Of a stretch of 64,000 nt of DNA, positions 33,695 to 43,082 are shown piece by piece. The stretch's first letter is position 1. The number at the start of each line of letters is the position of its first letter. The DNA lies in contig NZ_JAAIKD010000005.1 in the NCBI RefSeq assembly GCF_010820555.1, positions 1 through 64,000 on the forward strand, written 5' to 3'. A program made the translations under genes and the position numbers. Source of the stretch: Psychroflexus aurantiacus. Its GTDB lineage: Bacteria; Bacteroidota; Bacteroidia; Flavobacteriales; Flavobacteriaceae. Below the pieces are notes generated by a model, which saw nothing but the letters and a program-made list of their open reading frames with translations, searched no databases and was not told the origin of the DNA.

Positions 33695-34944
33695 TGTTCA
33701 CAAGATTTATTCTTTTATTTTCGATGTTACTTTTTGCAGCCCCTTCTGGTATAGCCCAGGAAGGTTCTTCATCTCCTTATTCTTTCCTGGGAATAGGCAC
33801 CAAAGCCTTTAGAGGTACTGTTGAAAATAGGTCCATGGGAGGTTTAGGTATGTTTTCAGATAGTATTCACCTAAATTTAAAAAACCCAGCGGCTTATTCA
33901 GATTTGAGTTTAACCGCCTTTACAGCAGGTGCAACGGCCAATTCTGTAGAATTAAAAACAACTGTCAATTCGGACAATATCAACTACTTTACGTTCGACT
34001 ACCTTGCCGTCGGACTGCCTTTCAATAACCTGGGCGTCGGATTTGGTTTAAAACCAAGAAGTGCTGTCGGGTATGAATTGCAGGAAATTACACCCGAGCG
34101 GATTTCCAGGTTTGAAGGTCGTGGGGGGTTAAATACGGTTTATTTTTCAGCAGGTTTTGAGCCTCTGAAAAACCTAAGACTTGGTGCAACAGCGAATTAT
34201 CATTTTGGTGATATTGAGAATAAAACGGTTATTTTCAGAGATCGAGTTCAGTACCCTTCAAGAGAATTGAATTTTTCCTACATCAATGGATTTTCTTTTG
34301 AAGCCGGCGGACTTTACGATGTAAAGCTTTCCAATTCACTGACCTTAAAAGCCTCAGGACGATATGAAACGGGTTCTTCACTTAATGTTAATCGCCGACG
34401 GGAGTTGGCAACCATTCAAATAGGGCGAGATGATTCTGAGATTGTTGTCAATGAAATTGAACAGAATCCGGCAGATACTGAAATTGATTTACCTGAAATG
34501 TATGCCTTTGGTCTGGGTCTGGGTCAGGATAGAAAATGGTTTGTAGGCCTGGAATATGAAAATTATACCGCCGGAGATTTTTCATCTCTAAATTTTAATT
34601 TTGGAACAGAGGTTATTCAGAAAGAAGCCAGTGCGCTTAGACTGGGGGGGTTTTATATTCCAAGGTATAACGATCCCGTAAGCTACTTCAAAAGAATCGT
34701 TTTCAGGGCAGGAATAAGGTATGAAGAGACCGGTTTGGAGTATAAAGGAGAGGATATAAATGAGTTTGGCATGTCTTTTGGAATGGGTTTACCTGCAGGT
34801 CGACTTTTTACCAATGCCAACCTGGGAGTTGAATATTTTGAAAGGGGAACAATCTCAAATGCTTTGATACAAGAAAATTTTATCAGCGTGTTTCTGAGTT
34901 TTTCTTTCAATGACAAATGGTTCATTAAATCTAAATATAATTAA
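33694..34944 (+). CDS. Outer-membrane beta-barrel protein
   Basis: This 416-residue protein has a signal peptide ending GIAQ. The mature part is rich in alternating beta-strand patterns and Gly/Tyr/Phe, and ends FSFNDKWFIKSKYN like an outer-membrane barrel. SSSPYSFLGIG and NPAAYSDLSL near the N-terminus are typical of flavobacterial FadL/OmpP1-like barrels encoded after coaX. The transported molecule is unknown. It overlaps coaX by one base and is 12 bp before the TPR gene. Confidence 0.8.
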   Translation: MFTRFILLFSMLLFAAPSGIAQEGSSSPYSFLGIGTKAFRGTVENRSMGGLGMFSDSIHLNLKNPAAYSDLSLTAFTAGATANSVELKTTVNSDNINYFTFDYLAVGLPFNNLGVGFGLKPRSAVGYELQEITPERISRFEGRGGLNTVYFSAGFEPLKNLRLGATANYHFGDIENKTVIFRDRVQYPSRELNFSYINGFSFEAGGLYDVKLSNSLTLKASGRYETGSSLNVNRRRELATIQIGRDDSEIVVNEIEQNPADTEIDLPEMYAFGLGLGQDRKWFVGLEYENYTAGDFSSLNFNFGTEVIQKEASALRLGGFYIPRYNDPVSYFKRIVFRAGIRYEETGLEYKGEDINEFGMSFGMGLPAGRLFTNANLGVEYFERGTISNALIQENFISVFLSFSFNDKWFIKSKYN

Positions 34945-34956
34945 ATACTTACAACT

Positions 34957-36327
34957 ATGAAGTTCAAAATTGCTTTTACACTTTTAGGATTAGTGTTTGC
35001 TTTTAATGCAGCAAGTGCTCAAGACTGTAGAGTGACACTTAGTTTATTTAACGAAAGTGCCAAAGTAGAAAACTTTAGCGATGCTTATCCTAAGTATAAG
35101 GAATTGCTGGAAAATTGCTCAGATTACAACATTCTTATTTATCAGCGAGGTGAAAAAATGCTCGAAGAAATGATCGAAGTCGCCGAAACTGAGGAAAGAA
35201 AACAAGAATTGATACAGGAATATATCGATAACCAGACTATGCGCTTAGAAAAGTTTCCAAGCAAAACGAAAGCTGGAGATATATTCGCTGATATTGCAAT
35301 GATCAAATACAAATACGAAGTGGGAACTTTGGAAGAAAGACTTGAGGCTTTTGAAGAAATTGTAGAAGCCGATAAAGAAAACTTTTCCTCACCGGTTGCT
35401 ATATACGCTTATTTTAGAATAGCAAATGATCTAAATGATGCCGGAGAAAGAGATATTCAGTTTTTGTTTGACAAGTATGATCAGGTAATAGCGCTTATAG
35501 AAACACAGGAAAATGACAAGGCTTTGGAAGCTAAGCCTTTAATTGAAAAGCAGGAAGCTCAGGAAGAATTGACTTCCAGAGAGTCTAGAGTGCTTAAAAA
35601 TTCTGAAATCTACTTAAGAAATTATACTAAAATTAAAGAAAGTGTAAATTCTCTATTAGGTTCTAAAGCAGACTGTGATAACTTGATTCCTCTATACAAG
35701 AAGAACTTTGACGAGAAAAAGGATGATGTACAATGGTTGAAAAACGCCAATGAAAGATTATCTGCGAAGGACTGTACACAGGACCCGTTATTCTTTAAAG
35801 TTTCTGAGGCTTTACATCAGAAGGAGCCTTCTGCAAGATCAGCTTATTCGCTTGGACAGTTAGCAGAAGCTGAAGGTGACAGAGCCAAAGCTTTGGAGTA
35901 TTATAACGAAGCTGCTGAACTGGAAACCAGTGAAACCAGAAAGTCCAGAATATACTATAGAATAGCCAACAATTATAAGGATAGAGGCAGTTATTCTCAG
36001 GCTAGAAACTACTACAGGAAAGCTTTACAAAGCAAGCCGTCTTTGGGTGTAGCCTATTTGAAAATAGCCGAGATGTATGCTAAGAGTGCAAACGATTGTG
36101 GTGAAACGGTTTTTGAAAAAAGAGCGGTCTACTGGTTGGCTGCAGATTATGCAAGCAGAGCCGGACGTGTAGATCCATCTATTAGTGACAATGCAAATGC
36201 GGCAGCAGAAAGCTATAAAGCCAGAGCTCCGCAAAAGTCTGATATTTTCCAGGAAGAGGCTCAGGGCAAAAAAATCTCATTTTCCAATTGTTGGATAGGA
36301 GAAAGCGTCGTGGTCCCAAATCTCTAA
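34957..36327 (+). CDS. Secreted tetratricopeptide-repeat protein
   Basis: This 456-residue protein has a signal peptide (MKFKIAFTLLGLVFAFNAASAQ). The long helical body has TPR-like repeats, clearest at about residues 290-370 (AYSLGQLAEAEGDRAKALEY, then YRIANNYKDRGSYSQARNYY). It is probably a periplasmic scaffold for the outer-membrane or lipopolysaccharide machinery encoded around it. The lptC gene begins 1 bp after its stop. Confidence 0.82.
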   Translation: MKFKIAFTLLGLVFAFNAASAQDCRVTLSLFNESAKVENFSDAYPKYKELLENCSDYNILIYQRGEKMLEEMIEVAETEERKQELIQEYIDNQTMRLEKFPSKTKAGDIFADIAMIKYKYEVGTLEERLEAFEEIVEADKENFSSPVAIYAYFRIANDLNDAGERDIQFLFDKYDQVIALIETQENDKALEAKPLIEKQEAQEELTSRESRVLKNSEIYLRNYTKIKESVNSLLGSKADCDNLIPLYKKNFDEKKDDVQWLKNANERLSAKDCTQDPLFFKVSEALHQKEPSARSAYSLGQLAEAEGDRAKALEYYNEAAELETSETRKSRIYYRIANNYKDRGSYSQARNYYRKALQSKPSLGVAYLKIAEMYAKSANDCGETVFEKRAVYWLAADYASRAGRVDPSISDNANAAAESYKARAPQKSDIFQEEAQGKKISFSNCWIGESVVVPNL

Positions 36328-36328
36328 A

Positions 36329-36886
36329 ATGACAATTCAAAATTCATTTTTATACAAAGGCATTGCTGTATGTTTATTTCCAGCAATGCTTTTTTCTTGT
36401 GAGGGTAACCTTAAGGAAGTGAAGGCCATGGAAAAAGATTTCCTAGAACCTCAATCCAAAGTCTACGACCTCAACCTTTTTTATACCGATAGCGGAGCGG
36501 TAAAAGCAAACCTGAGAAGTCCGGAGATGCTGGACTATTCCAATAGAGAATTCCCGTTTAGAGAATTCCCTCAAGGTATAGAGCTGGATTTCTTTGAACA
36601 GGATTCCAGCAAGAATACCATTAGCTCAGACTATGCGATCCAGTACCTGGAAACAGGACTGATAGATTTGAGGGATCATGTGAAAATTGTCACCTCAGAC
36701 AGTACAATATTGACAGGTCCTCAGTTATACTGGGATCAAAAGCGTGAATGGTTGTTTACCGACTATTCGTACAATTTGCAATTATCCAACGGCGCAAGAA
36801 ACCAGGGCGAAGGTTTTGATGCTGACCAAAAATTTACTACTTTCAATTCAAGATCCAATACAGGAATCCAATACATACAAGAGTGA
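36329..36886 (+). CDS. lptC: LPS export periplasmic protein LptC
   Basis: This 185-residue protein has a lipoprotein-type signal (lipobox LFSC near residue 24) and the conserved LptC beta-jellyroll region (YTDSGAVKANLRSPEM, and DHVKIVTSDSTILTGPQLYWD). LptC links the LptB2FG transporter to LptA, carrying lipopolysaccharide across the periplasm. Most proteobacterial LptC proteins keep a membrane helix; a lipobox form is usual in Bacteroidota. It sits in the coaX envelope operon. Confidence 0.87.
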   Translation: MTIQNSFLYKGIAVCLFPAMLFSCEGNLKEVKAMEKDFLEPQSKVYDLNLFYTDSGAVKANLRSPEMLDYSNREFPFREFPQGIELDFFEQDSSKNTISSDYAIQYLETGLIDLRDHVKIVTSDSTILTGPQLYWDQKREWLFTDYSYNLQLSNGARNQGEGFDADQKFTTFNSRSNTGIQYIQE

Positions 36887-37080
36887 TGAAATATTTTAAA
36901 TACTTTGAGTTTGCTTATATCGCTTTCGCGATTTTCTTTATTATAGAGGCCATCCGTATATGGTCAGAAAGTGAAAGCAGAGCTTATCTTTACTTATTCT
37001 TTTCTGTACTGGCGATGTTTATGTTTTTCTTTAAAAGACGTTTCAGAAAAAAAATGGAAAATAAAAACAAGAAGCAATGA
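36886..37080 (+). CDS. Small two-helix membrane protein in the lptC operon
   Basis: This 64-residue protein has two hydrophobic segments (FEFAYIAFAIFFIIEAI and LYLFFSVLAMFMFFF) and a basic C-terminal tail (KRRFRKKMENKNKKQ). The ATG overlaps the lptC stop (TGATG); a GTG one codon upstream is possible. It is translationally coupled on both sides, as the next start overlaps its stop by 4 bp. Conserved position suggests an envelope role. The family is not recognised. Confidence 0.7.
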   Translation: MKYFKYFEFAYIAFAIFFIIEAIRIWSESESRAYLYLFFSVLAMFMFFFKRRFRKKMENKNKKQ

Positions 37081-38366
37081 GCACAGAAGTTCTCGTTATT
37101 ATTTTATGCCTATTGCTTTCCGCTTTCTTTTCAGGGATGGAAATCGCTTTTGTGTCCGCCAATAAGGTTCACATAGAGATTCAGAAAAACCAAACGGATA
37201 TCATTGCCAGTGTTTTAAAGACACTGACGAAGAAACCTTCAAAGTTTATCGCGACCATGCTGGTTGGGAACAACATTGCTCTGGTGGTTTACGGCTTTTT
37301 TATGGGCGATTTAATCATGAACTGGTTTGAAGCCATGCAGCCTGTTCAAAATGAATTTCTCTCTTACTTTATCACCGAAGCCAGTTTGTTCACCCAGACT
37401 TTAATATCTACTCTGGTTATTCTATTTACAGCAGAATTTCTTCCCAAGGTGTTTTTTCAGATTTATTCCAATGTGCTTCTGAAGGTGTTCAGTGTTCCCG
37501 CCTTTATATTCTATTACCTGTTTAGCTTTATTTCCAGCTTCATCATTTGGATCTCAGACCTTATTTTGAAAAAAGTGTTTAAAATGGAAGGCGATAAAGT
37601 TCAGCTGAACTTCAGCAAGGTAGAACTGGGAGACTACATCAGTGAACAAATGGAGACCCTGGAATCCAAGGAAGATATAGATTCTGAAATACAAATCTTT
37701 CAAAACGCTCTGCAGTTTTCTGAAGTAAAAGCCAGGGAGGTCATGATACCTCGTAATGAAATTGTGGCTGTAGACCTGTCAGAAGACACCAAAAACCTGA
37801 CCGAGATCTTCACCAGAACAGGCCTTTCCAAACTTCTTGTGTATAAGGAAAGCAACGATGATATTGTGGGCTATATCCATTCTTTTGAAATGTTTCGTCA
37901 GCCCCAGGACATTCAAAGCATCTTGATGCCTGTTGTTTTTGTTCCCGAAACCATGCTTGTCAAAGAGATTCTTAACGTCCTCATTAAAAAACGAAAGAGT
38001 ATCGCTGTGGTAGTTGATGAATACGGAGGAACCAGCGGCATGATGACCGTTGAGGATATTGTGGAGGAGCTTTTTGGTGAAATTGAAGATGAGCATGATT
38101 CCGTTATTTTGGTAGAAGAGATCATCAGAGAAAACGTATATAAATTTTCTGCCAGGCTGGATGTGGATTACATCAACGAAAAGTATGACATCAACCTTCC
38201 GGAAAACGAAAATTATGAAACGCTGGGCGGGATGATCGTCAATACTACCGAAGAAATTCCCGACGTTGGTGAAGAAGTCATTATCGACCAATTCAAAATA
38301 GAAATCCTGGAGGCCTCCAATAAAAAAATAGACCTGGTGTCCATTAAAGTTACAACGGGGGAGTAG
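37077..38366 (+). CDS. CNNM/CBS domain hemolysin-like transport protein
   Basis: This 429-residue protein has an N-terminal DUF21 (CNNM) membrane domain of about three or four helices (SAFFSGMEIAFVSANK at the start). Two CBS domains follow at about residues 215-330 (AREVMIPRNEIVAVD, and VVDEYGGTSGMMTVEDIVEE). The C-terminus is a CorC/HlyC-type FAD-binding-like domain. Relatives act in magnesium or cobalt transport; GldE of gliding flavobacteria belongs to the same family. It overlaps the preceding small gene by 4 bp. Confidence 0.88.
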   Translation: MSTEVLVIILCLLLSAFFSGMEIAFVSANKVHIEIQKNQTDIIASVLKTLTKKPSKFIATMLVGNNIALVVYGFFMGDLIMNWFEAMQPVQNEFLSYFITEASLFTQTLISTLVILFTAEFLPKVFFQIYSNVLLKVFSVPAFIFYYLFSFISSFIIWISDLILKKVFKMEGDKVQLNFSKVELGDYISEQMETLESKEDIDSEIQIFQNALQFSEVKAREVMIPRNEIVAVDLSEDTKNLTEIFTRTGLSKLLVYKESNDDIVGYIHSFEMFRQPQDIQSILMPVVFVPETMLVKEILNVLIKKRKSIAVVVDEYGGTSGMMTVEDIVEELFGEIEDEHDSVILVEEIIRENVYKFSARLDVDYINEKYDINLPENENYETLGGMIVNTTEEIPDVGEEVIIDQFKIEILEASNKKIDLVSIKVTTGE

Positions 38367-38515
38367 AAATCTGGAGTTTTAAAAAAGCGCCATTAAATCT
38401 TTATTTACAGTTCTTTCCGGCTACATCAAATGAATTAAATATTTTAAACAACAAGGTTTTATATATGGGCTAATTATCTTATTTTCGCCCCCTATATTTC
38501 TTAAAATACCCTAAA

Positions 38516-40609
38516 ATGGCAATACTTAGTAAAATTAGAGAACGCACAGTGTTCCTCATAGTCATCATAGCCTTAGCTTTATTTGCTTTTGTACTTACAG
38601 ACTTATTCAGAAACGGCGGTTTTTCTGGCGACAAAGCAACCAGCGTCGTGGGTGTGATAGGTGATGAAGAAATAACCCGAGAGGAGTTTGCCGTCCAGGT
38701 CGAAAGTATCGTTCAGCAGAGTCAAGGGAGAGTGAGTGCTCTGCAGGCTGCAAAACAAGCCTGGGAAAATAACCTAAGCAGAACCCTGCTCAATCAGGAA
38801 TTTGATAAATTAGGACTTGAAGTTGGCGCAGATCAAATAACGGATGTAATGGCGCAGCAGCTGGCAGGGGATCCCAGATTCTCTAACGAAGCAGGCTTTT
38901 TTGATGAGGCTAAACTAAAGCAGTTTATCGCTGAGCTAAAACTGACTTCCCCAGAGCAATATCAGCAATGGTTGAATTTCGAGAAATCTATGGCGGTTAA
39001 TGCCAAATCTCAACTTTACTTCAATATGATCAAAGCCGGGGTATCAGCTACACTTCTGGAAGGCGAGCAGATCTACCACCAGGAAAACGATAACCTTACG
39101 TTTGAATTTGTCAAAATCCCTTACAGCGAGGCCGAAGAAGTTGAAGTGACCAAATCTGATATTCAATCCTACATCAACGACCATAAAGAGCGTTTTCAGC
39201 AGGAAGCCAGCAGAGATTTAGAGTATGTTGCTTTTGAAGAAGAGCCTTCAGAAGAAGACAACGCTTTAGTTTTGGCTGAAGTTGAAAAACTGATGATAGG
39301 TGAGGATACAAATTTCAAAACAACAGAGGGTGTTGAAGAATTTGTTGCTGTTAATTCAGAAACCCCTTACAACGACATGTATGTCTTTGAATATAACTTA
39401 ACAGGAGAATTTGCAGATGAAATTTTGGATTTGGATATCAATGAAGTCTATGGTCCTTATTTTGAAAACGAAAGCTATAAACTGACTAAACTTCTTGAGC
39501 GCAGTCAAAAACCAGATTCAGTAAAAACAAGCCATATCCTTGTGACTTATGAAGGTACACGTGTGGATGGATCTGTTACCAGAACTAAAGAAGAGGCACA
39601 AAGCCTGGCAGACAGTATAACTTCTGTAGTCAGAAGAAATTCAGGAAAATTTGCCGAATTGGCCGAAGAATTTTCATCAGATCGCCAAAGTGCTGCCAAT
39701 GCCGGAGATTTAGGCTGGATTACTTACGGAGCATTGGTTCCGGAATTTAATACTTATGTTTTTGAAGAAGCAAGGGCGAATAGCTACGGCGTTGTAGAAA
39801 CGGACTTTGGTTTCCATGTGGTGTTCGTGGAAGATAGAACTTCTCCAAAAGACGTAGTGAAACTGGCTACGGTTACCAAAACCGTAGAACCAACAGAGAA
39901 AACCTTAAATGAACTCTACCGTTCTGCCAGTAAATTTGAACTCGCCGCTAAAGAAGGAGATTTCCGTGAAGAAGCAGAAGCTGTAGAAAAAACGGTAAAA
40001 CCTGTCAGCGGAATTAACAAACTCGATGAAACCATTCCAGGAGTGGGAAGACAAAGATCGATTGTGAAATGGGCTTTTGAAGAGGAAACCAAGGTTGGTG
40101 ATGTTAAGAGTTTTGACACAGGTTCGGGTTACATCGTTGCAAGAGTGACCAAGGCCACTAAAAAAGGCTTAAAATCTCCGGAAGAAGCTTCTGCGGTAGT
40201 CACGCCAATTCTAAGAAAGCGCAAGCAGGCGGATAAAATTATTTCTCAGATTGAGGGGAATGACCTTGCTGGTGTAGCTGCTGCATTTGGACAGACCGTT
40301 CAAAAAGCGACTTCTATCAATATGAGTAATTCTATCATTCCGGGAGGAGGCAGAGAGCCTAAAATAGTGGGTGCTGCATTCGCTATGGAAGTGGGAGATG
40401 TTTCTCAGCCATTACAAGGGAATACAGGCGTTTATTTGATAAGTCTTTTGGAAAAGAACAAAGCAGAAGCTTTACCATCTTATCGCTCTGTGGCCAAGCA
40501 GGAGACTGAGGCAAGAACGCGTAACCTGCTGAACCCAAGAAACAGCCCGATCATTGAAGCCTTAAAGAACAGCAAAGAGATTGAGAAGAATATTCATTTG
40601 ATCTACTAA
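38516..40609 (+). CDS. PpiD/SurA-type membrane-anchored peptidyl-prolyl isomerase
   Basis: This 697-residue protein has one N-terminal membrane helix (residues ~12-30), so its bulk lies in the periplasm. A SurA_N-like chaperone region follows (VVGVIGDEEITREEFAVQVE). A parvulin rotamase domain lies at about residues 335-445, marked by TSHILVTYEG, FAELAEEFSSD and NAGDLGWI. A second, parvulin-like but degenerate region comes after it. It folds outer-membrane and secreted proteins. It has its own intergenic region (149 bp, with a weak TATTTTCG element) and a strong terminator. Confidence 0.92.
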   Translation: MAILSKIRERTVFLIVIIALALFAFVLTDLFRNGGFSGDKATSVVGVIGDEEITREEFAVQVESIVQQSQGRVSALQAAKQAWENNLSRTLLNQEFDKLGLEVGADQITDVMAQQLAGDPRFSNEAGFFDEAKLKQFIAELKLTSPEQYQQWLNFEKSMAVNAKSQLYFNMIKAGVSATLLEGEQIYHQENDNLTFEFVKIPYSEAEEVEVTKSDIQSYINDHKERFQQEASRDLEYVAFEEEPSEEDNALVLAEVEKLMIGEDTNFKTTEGVEEFVAVNSETPYNDMYVFEYNLTGEFADEILDLDINEVYGPYFENESYKLTKLLERSQKPDSVKTSHILVTYEGTRVDGSVTRTKEEAQSLADSITSVVRRNSGKFAELAEEFSSDRQSAANAGDLGWITYGALVPEFNTYVFEEARANSYGVVETDFGFHVVFVEDRTSPKDVVKLATVTKTVEPTEKTLNELYRSASKFELAAKEGDFREEAEAVEKTVKPVSGINKLDETIPGVGRQRSIVKWAFEEETKVGDVKSFDTGSGYIVARVTKATKKGLKSPEEASAVVTPILRKRKQADKIISQIEGNDLAGVAAAFGQTVQKATSINMSNSIIPGGGREPKIVGAAFAMEVGDVSQPLQGNTGVYLISLLEKNKAEALPSYRSVAKQETEARTRNLLNPRNSPIIEALKNSKEIEKNIHLIY

Positions 40610-40638
40610 AAGTTAGAGAGAGAAACTAAAATAGAACG

Positions 40639-40669
40639 CCCTGTTACAATCTGTAACAGGGTTTTTTTT
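40639..40669 (+). terminator. Strong intrinsic terminator after ppiD-like gene
   Basis: Perfect 10-bp arms CCCTGTTACA and TGTAACAGGG with a 3-nt loop are followed by eight Ts. The T-run touches the stop codon of the convergent GHMP kinase gene. Confidence 0.9.
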
Positions 40670-41579
40670 ATAAAGACATGTCTTCGAAGCGGAGGATGGT
40701 GTTCAGGCCTTTATTCCTGAAGTAGTCCCTAGGATCTGTTTCACTTAATACCATGACAAAATCTCCTCCCCAGGCACCAAGGCTTTTGATGCTGCCCTGA
40801 AAATCGGGGAATAATCTGGACTGAACCGGGCTTATCTGTAGAATTTCAGAAAGATAGTCTTCATGGTTATTCATCAGTTCCTGAGCGTTCTTTAAGGATT
40901 CCACCTCCTGAAAGTCGTGAGTGATCTTGTTTATTTCTGAGATAGATTTCTCCAGACCCTTAGGTCTTTTTGTTTTATAGTTAGCAATGGCTTCGCGGCT
41001 GTTTTGCTTTTCTTCCAGAAAAACAAAATAAATATTTGCTTTGATGGCTTCAGGTATGCTTGCGGCTTCTACTTTAGGGAGGCCGTCTTCAAGCTGATAA
41101 ACCAATGCGGAGTCTGAATCGGCACAGGCAATGTCATAGCCACTTCCACCAAAGGTGTTGGCCAATAACAGATAAGGATCCACATCAGCCCACTTTGCCA
41201 GGTTAGCGATAAGCGTGGAAGAGGTGCCTAGTCCCCAGTTTTTTGGAAATTCGAGATGCGTTTTAAACTGATAATTTCGAGTAAAAACAGTAGGGTTCAA
41301 CCGGTTGATTTCTCTCAACACCTGAAAAAGCCGGTTTTCAACGTCTTCCTTTCCTGTCCAGGGGGTATTGATCACCTGAAGGAGATCAAATTCGACATCT
41401 AACCATACTCGATTGTGATGATCATAGCTCAGCCAGTGCGAAGTGTCGCTTTCTGATGGAGTCACGTTTAAATGCTGTCCAAACTTACAGGGTATTGCTA
41501 AAGCTTTGGCACCATCCAAAACCAGATATTCGCCTGTGATTAAAAGCTTGCCGTGACTGTAAAACTTCTGAGTATCCAC
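40668..41579 (-). CDS. GYDIA family GHMP kinase
   Basis: This 303-residue GHMP-superfamily kinase has N-terminal FYSHGKLLITGEYLVLDG, the ATP-binding GLGTSSTLIA at about residue 116, and the namesake GGSGYDIACADSDSA. It is probably a mevalonate or phosphomevalonate kinase-like enzyme, because it is coupled to HMG-CoA reductase: its start overlaps that gene's stop by one base. Which phosphorylation it performs cannot be told from sequence. Confidence 0.87.
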   Translation of the reverse strand: MDTQKFYSHGKLLITGEYLVLDGAKALAIPCKFGQHLNVTPSESDTSHWLSYDHHNRVWLDVEFDLLQVINTPWTGKEDVENRLFQVLREINRLNPTVFTRNYQFKTHLEFPKNWGLGTSSTLIANLAKWADVDPYLLLANTFGGSGYDIACADSDSALVYQLEDGLPKVEAASIPEAIKANIYFVFLEEKQNSREAIANYKTKRPKGLEKSISEINKITHDFQEVESLKNAQELMNNHEDYLSEILQISPVQSRLFPDFQGSIKSLGAWGGDFVMVLSETDPRDYFRNKGLNTILRFEDMSL

Positions 41580-42889
41580 TACCTACGCATTTTTTCAAGT
41601 AAATTAATCACTTCTGAATGGGTGACCGTATGGGTTTTAAAATGGTCGACAGCTTTCGCTCTTTCGGTTTCGTTAGCCTCAAACTGATTGAGAATATTCA
41701 TCAGGTGCATCTTCATATGGCCTTTTTGAATTCCTGTAGTCACCAATGAATTGACCGCAGCAAAATTCTGAGCGAGCCCGGCCACTGCAGCAATCCTCAT
41801 GAGTTCTTCTGCAGAGGGATGATTGAGCATGGCCATGGATAATTTTACAAGCGGATGCAGGCTTGTGAGTCCGCCAATGGTTCCTAAAGCCAGAGGGACT
41901 TCAATCCAAAACCTGAAGATTCCGTTTTTGATATTTACGTGGGTCAGACTGCTGTAATGTCCCTTCCTGGCGGCAAAGGCGTGCACCCCAGCTTCCACTG
42001 CTCTAAAATCGTTGCCAGTGGCCAGTACAACGGCATCAATACCGTTCATAATCCCTTTGTTGTGAGTCACGGCTCTATAAGGTTCTATCTCTGCAATTTT
42101 GATGGCTTGAGAAAACTTTTTTATAAACTGCTCTGCTTCCTCCTGTGTTTCTCCAAGTTCTGAAACGGGACAGGATACTTCAGCCCTAACCAGGCATTCC
42201 GGAACATAATTGGATAAAATGCACATGATGACTTCCGGGAAATCGCCTTCAGAAGTAAACAGGCTGTGCGTTCTGGCTTCAGCTTCCAGGGTTTGACCAA
42301 ACTGCTCCAGACAGGAATTGATAAAATTGGCCCCCATAGCATCTACGGTTTCAAATGTGCAGTAGAGCTGAAAATAATGCTCAAGATCCTCGGTTTTGTC
42401 GATGAGCTGAATGTCTTTAATACCGCCTCCTCTCTTTTCCATGTTTTTGGTAATGGAAGCCGTATCTGAGAACAATTTTGGCTTAATGCGTTCAAAAAAT
42501 AGGTTTAGCTGTTCTGAATCTCCACGATAATTGAAATGCACATGGCCCACTTTGGTGGTTCCAAGGATTTCAGTTTTAAAGCCACCTTTGTCCAGCCAAA
42601 ATTTAGCGGCCTTACTGGCGGCTGCAATCACAGAACTTTCTTCAATGGCCATAGGGACGGCATATAGTTTTCCGTCTATATCAAAGTTGGGAGCAACCCC
42701 TAAGGGCAGGTAGTAATTGGAAATGGTATTTTCTGTAAATTCGTCGTGAAGCTTTTGTAAGGCTTCATCTGAATTCCAGTACTGTTTGATGATGGCTTCT
42801 GCCCTGGGATAATCTGACAAATAATGAGTGGCCAGCCAATCTATTTTTTCGAGTTTGGTTAACTTGGAGAAACCTGAGATTTGAGACAT
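41579..42889 (-). CDS. mvaA: Hydroxymethylglutaryl-CoA reductase, class II type
   Basis: This 436-residue class II (degradative-type) HMG-CoA reductase interconverts HMG-CoA and mevalonate. The catalytic glutamate is in AIEESSVIAAAS. The lysine and aspartate are in THNKGIMNGIDAVVLATGND. The glycine-rich nucleotide block is in LGTIGGLTSLHP. In flavobacteria this enzyme is thought to feed the biosynthetic mevalonate pathway to isoprenoids, consistent with the GHMP kinase directly downstream. Confidence 0.92.
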   Translation of the reverse strand: MSQISGFSKLTKLEKIDWLATHYLSDYPRAEAIIKQYWNSDEALQKLHDEFTENTISNYYLPLGVAPNFDIDGKLYAVPMAIEESSVIAAASKAAKFWLDKGGFKTEILGTTKVGHVHFNYRGDSEQLNLFFERIKPKLFSDTASITKNMEKRGGGIKDIQLIDKTEDLEHYFQLYCTFETVDAMGANFINSCLEQFGQTLEAEARTHSLFTSEGDFPEVIMCILSNYVPECLVRAEVSCPVSELGETQEEAEQFIKKFSQAIKIAEIEPYRAVTHNKGIMNGIDAVVLATGNDFRAVEAGVHAFAARKGHYSSLTHVNIKNGIFRFWIEVPLALGTIGGLTSLHPLVKLSMAMLNHPSAEELMRIAAVAGLAQNFAAVNSLVTTGIQKGHMKMHLMNILNQFEANETERAKAVDHFKTHTVTHSEVINLLEKMRR

Positions 42890-42914
42890 TTGAATTCTTT
42901 AAACGATTGAATCA

Positions 42915-42922
42915 CAAAGATA
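42915..42922 (-). promoter_or_regulatory. Putative -7 element TATCTTTG upstream of mvaA
   Basis: TATCTTTG fits TAnnTTTG and ends 25 nt before the mvaA start at 42889. It faces away from the DPP-IV gene in a 193-bp divergent region. Confidence 0.45.
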
Positions 42923-43082
42923 CACTTCATTACTTATAAGCGGCTTTATCAAGCGTATACAATTTTTCAGCACGATTATTTATGCAGTCTTTGTTCACAA
43001 GCTGTTTAATTTGAGTTTTTAATAGGAAAAGAACGTGATTTTTGATGTTTTTTTAGTAAAATTGATCTCCAAAAATAAAACC

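Noticed and set aside
37779-38291. 170-codon minus-strand open frame inside the CNNM/CBS gene
   Set aside because: Antisense to the CBS domains, no independent motifs.
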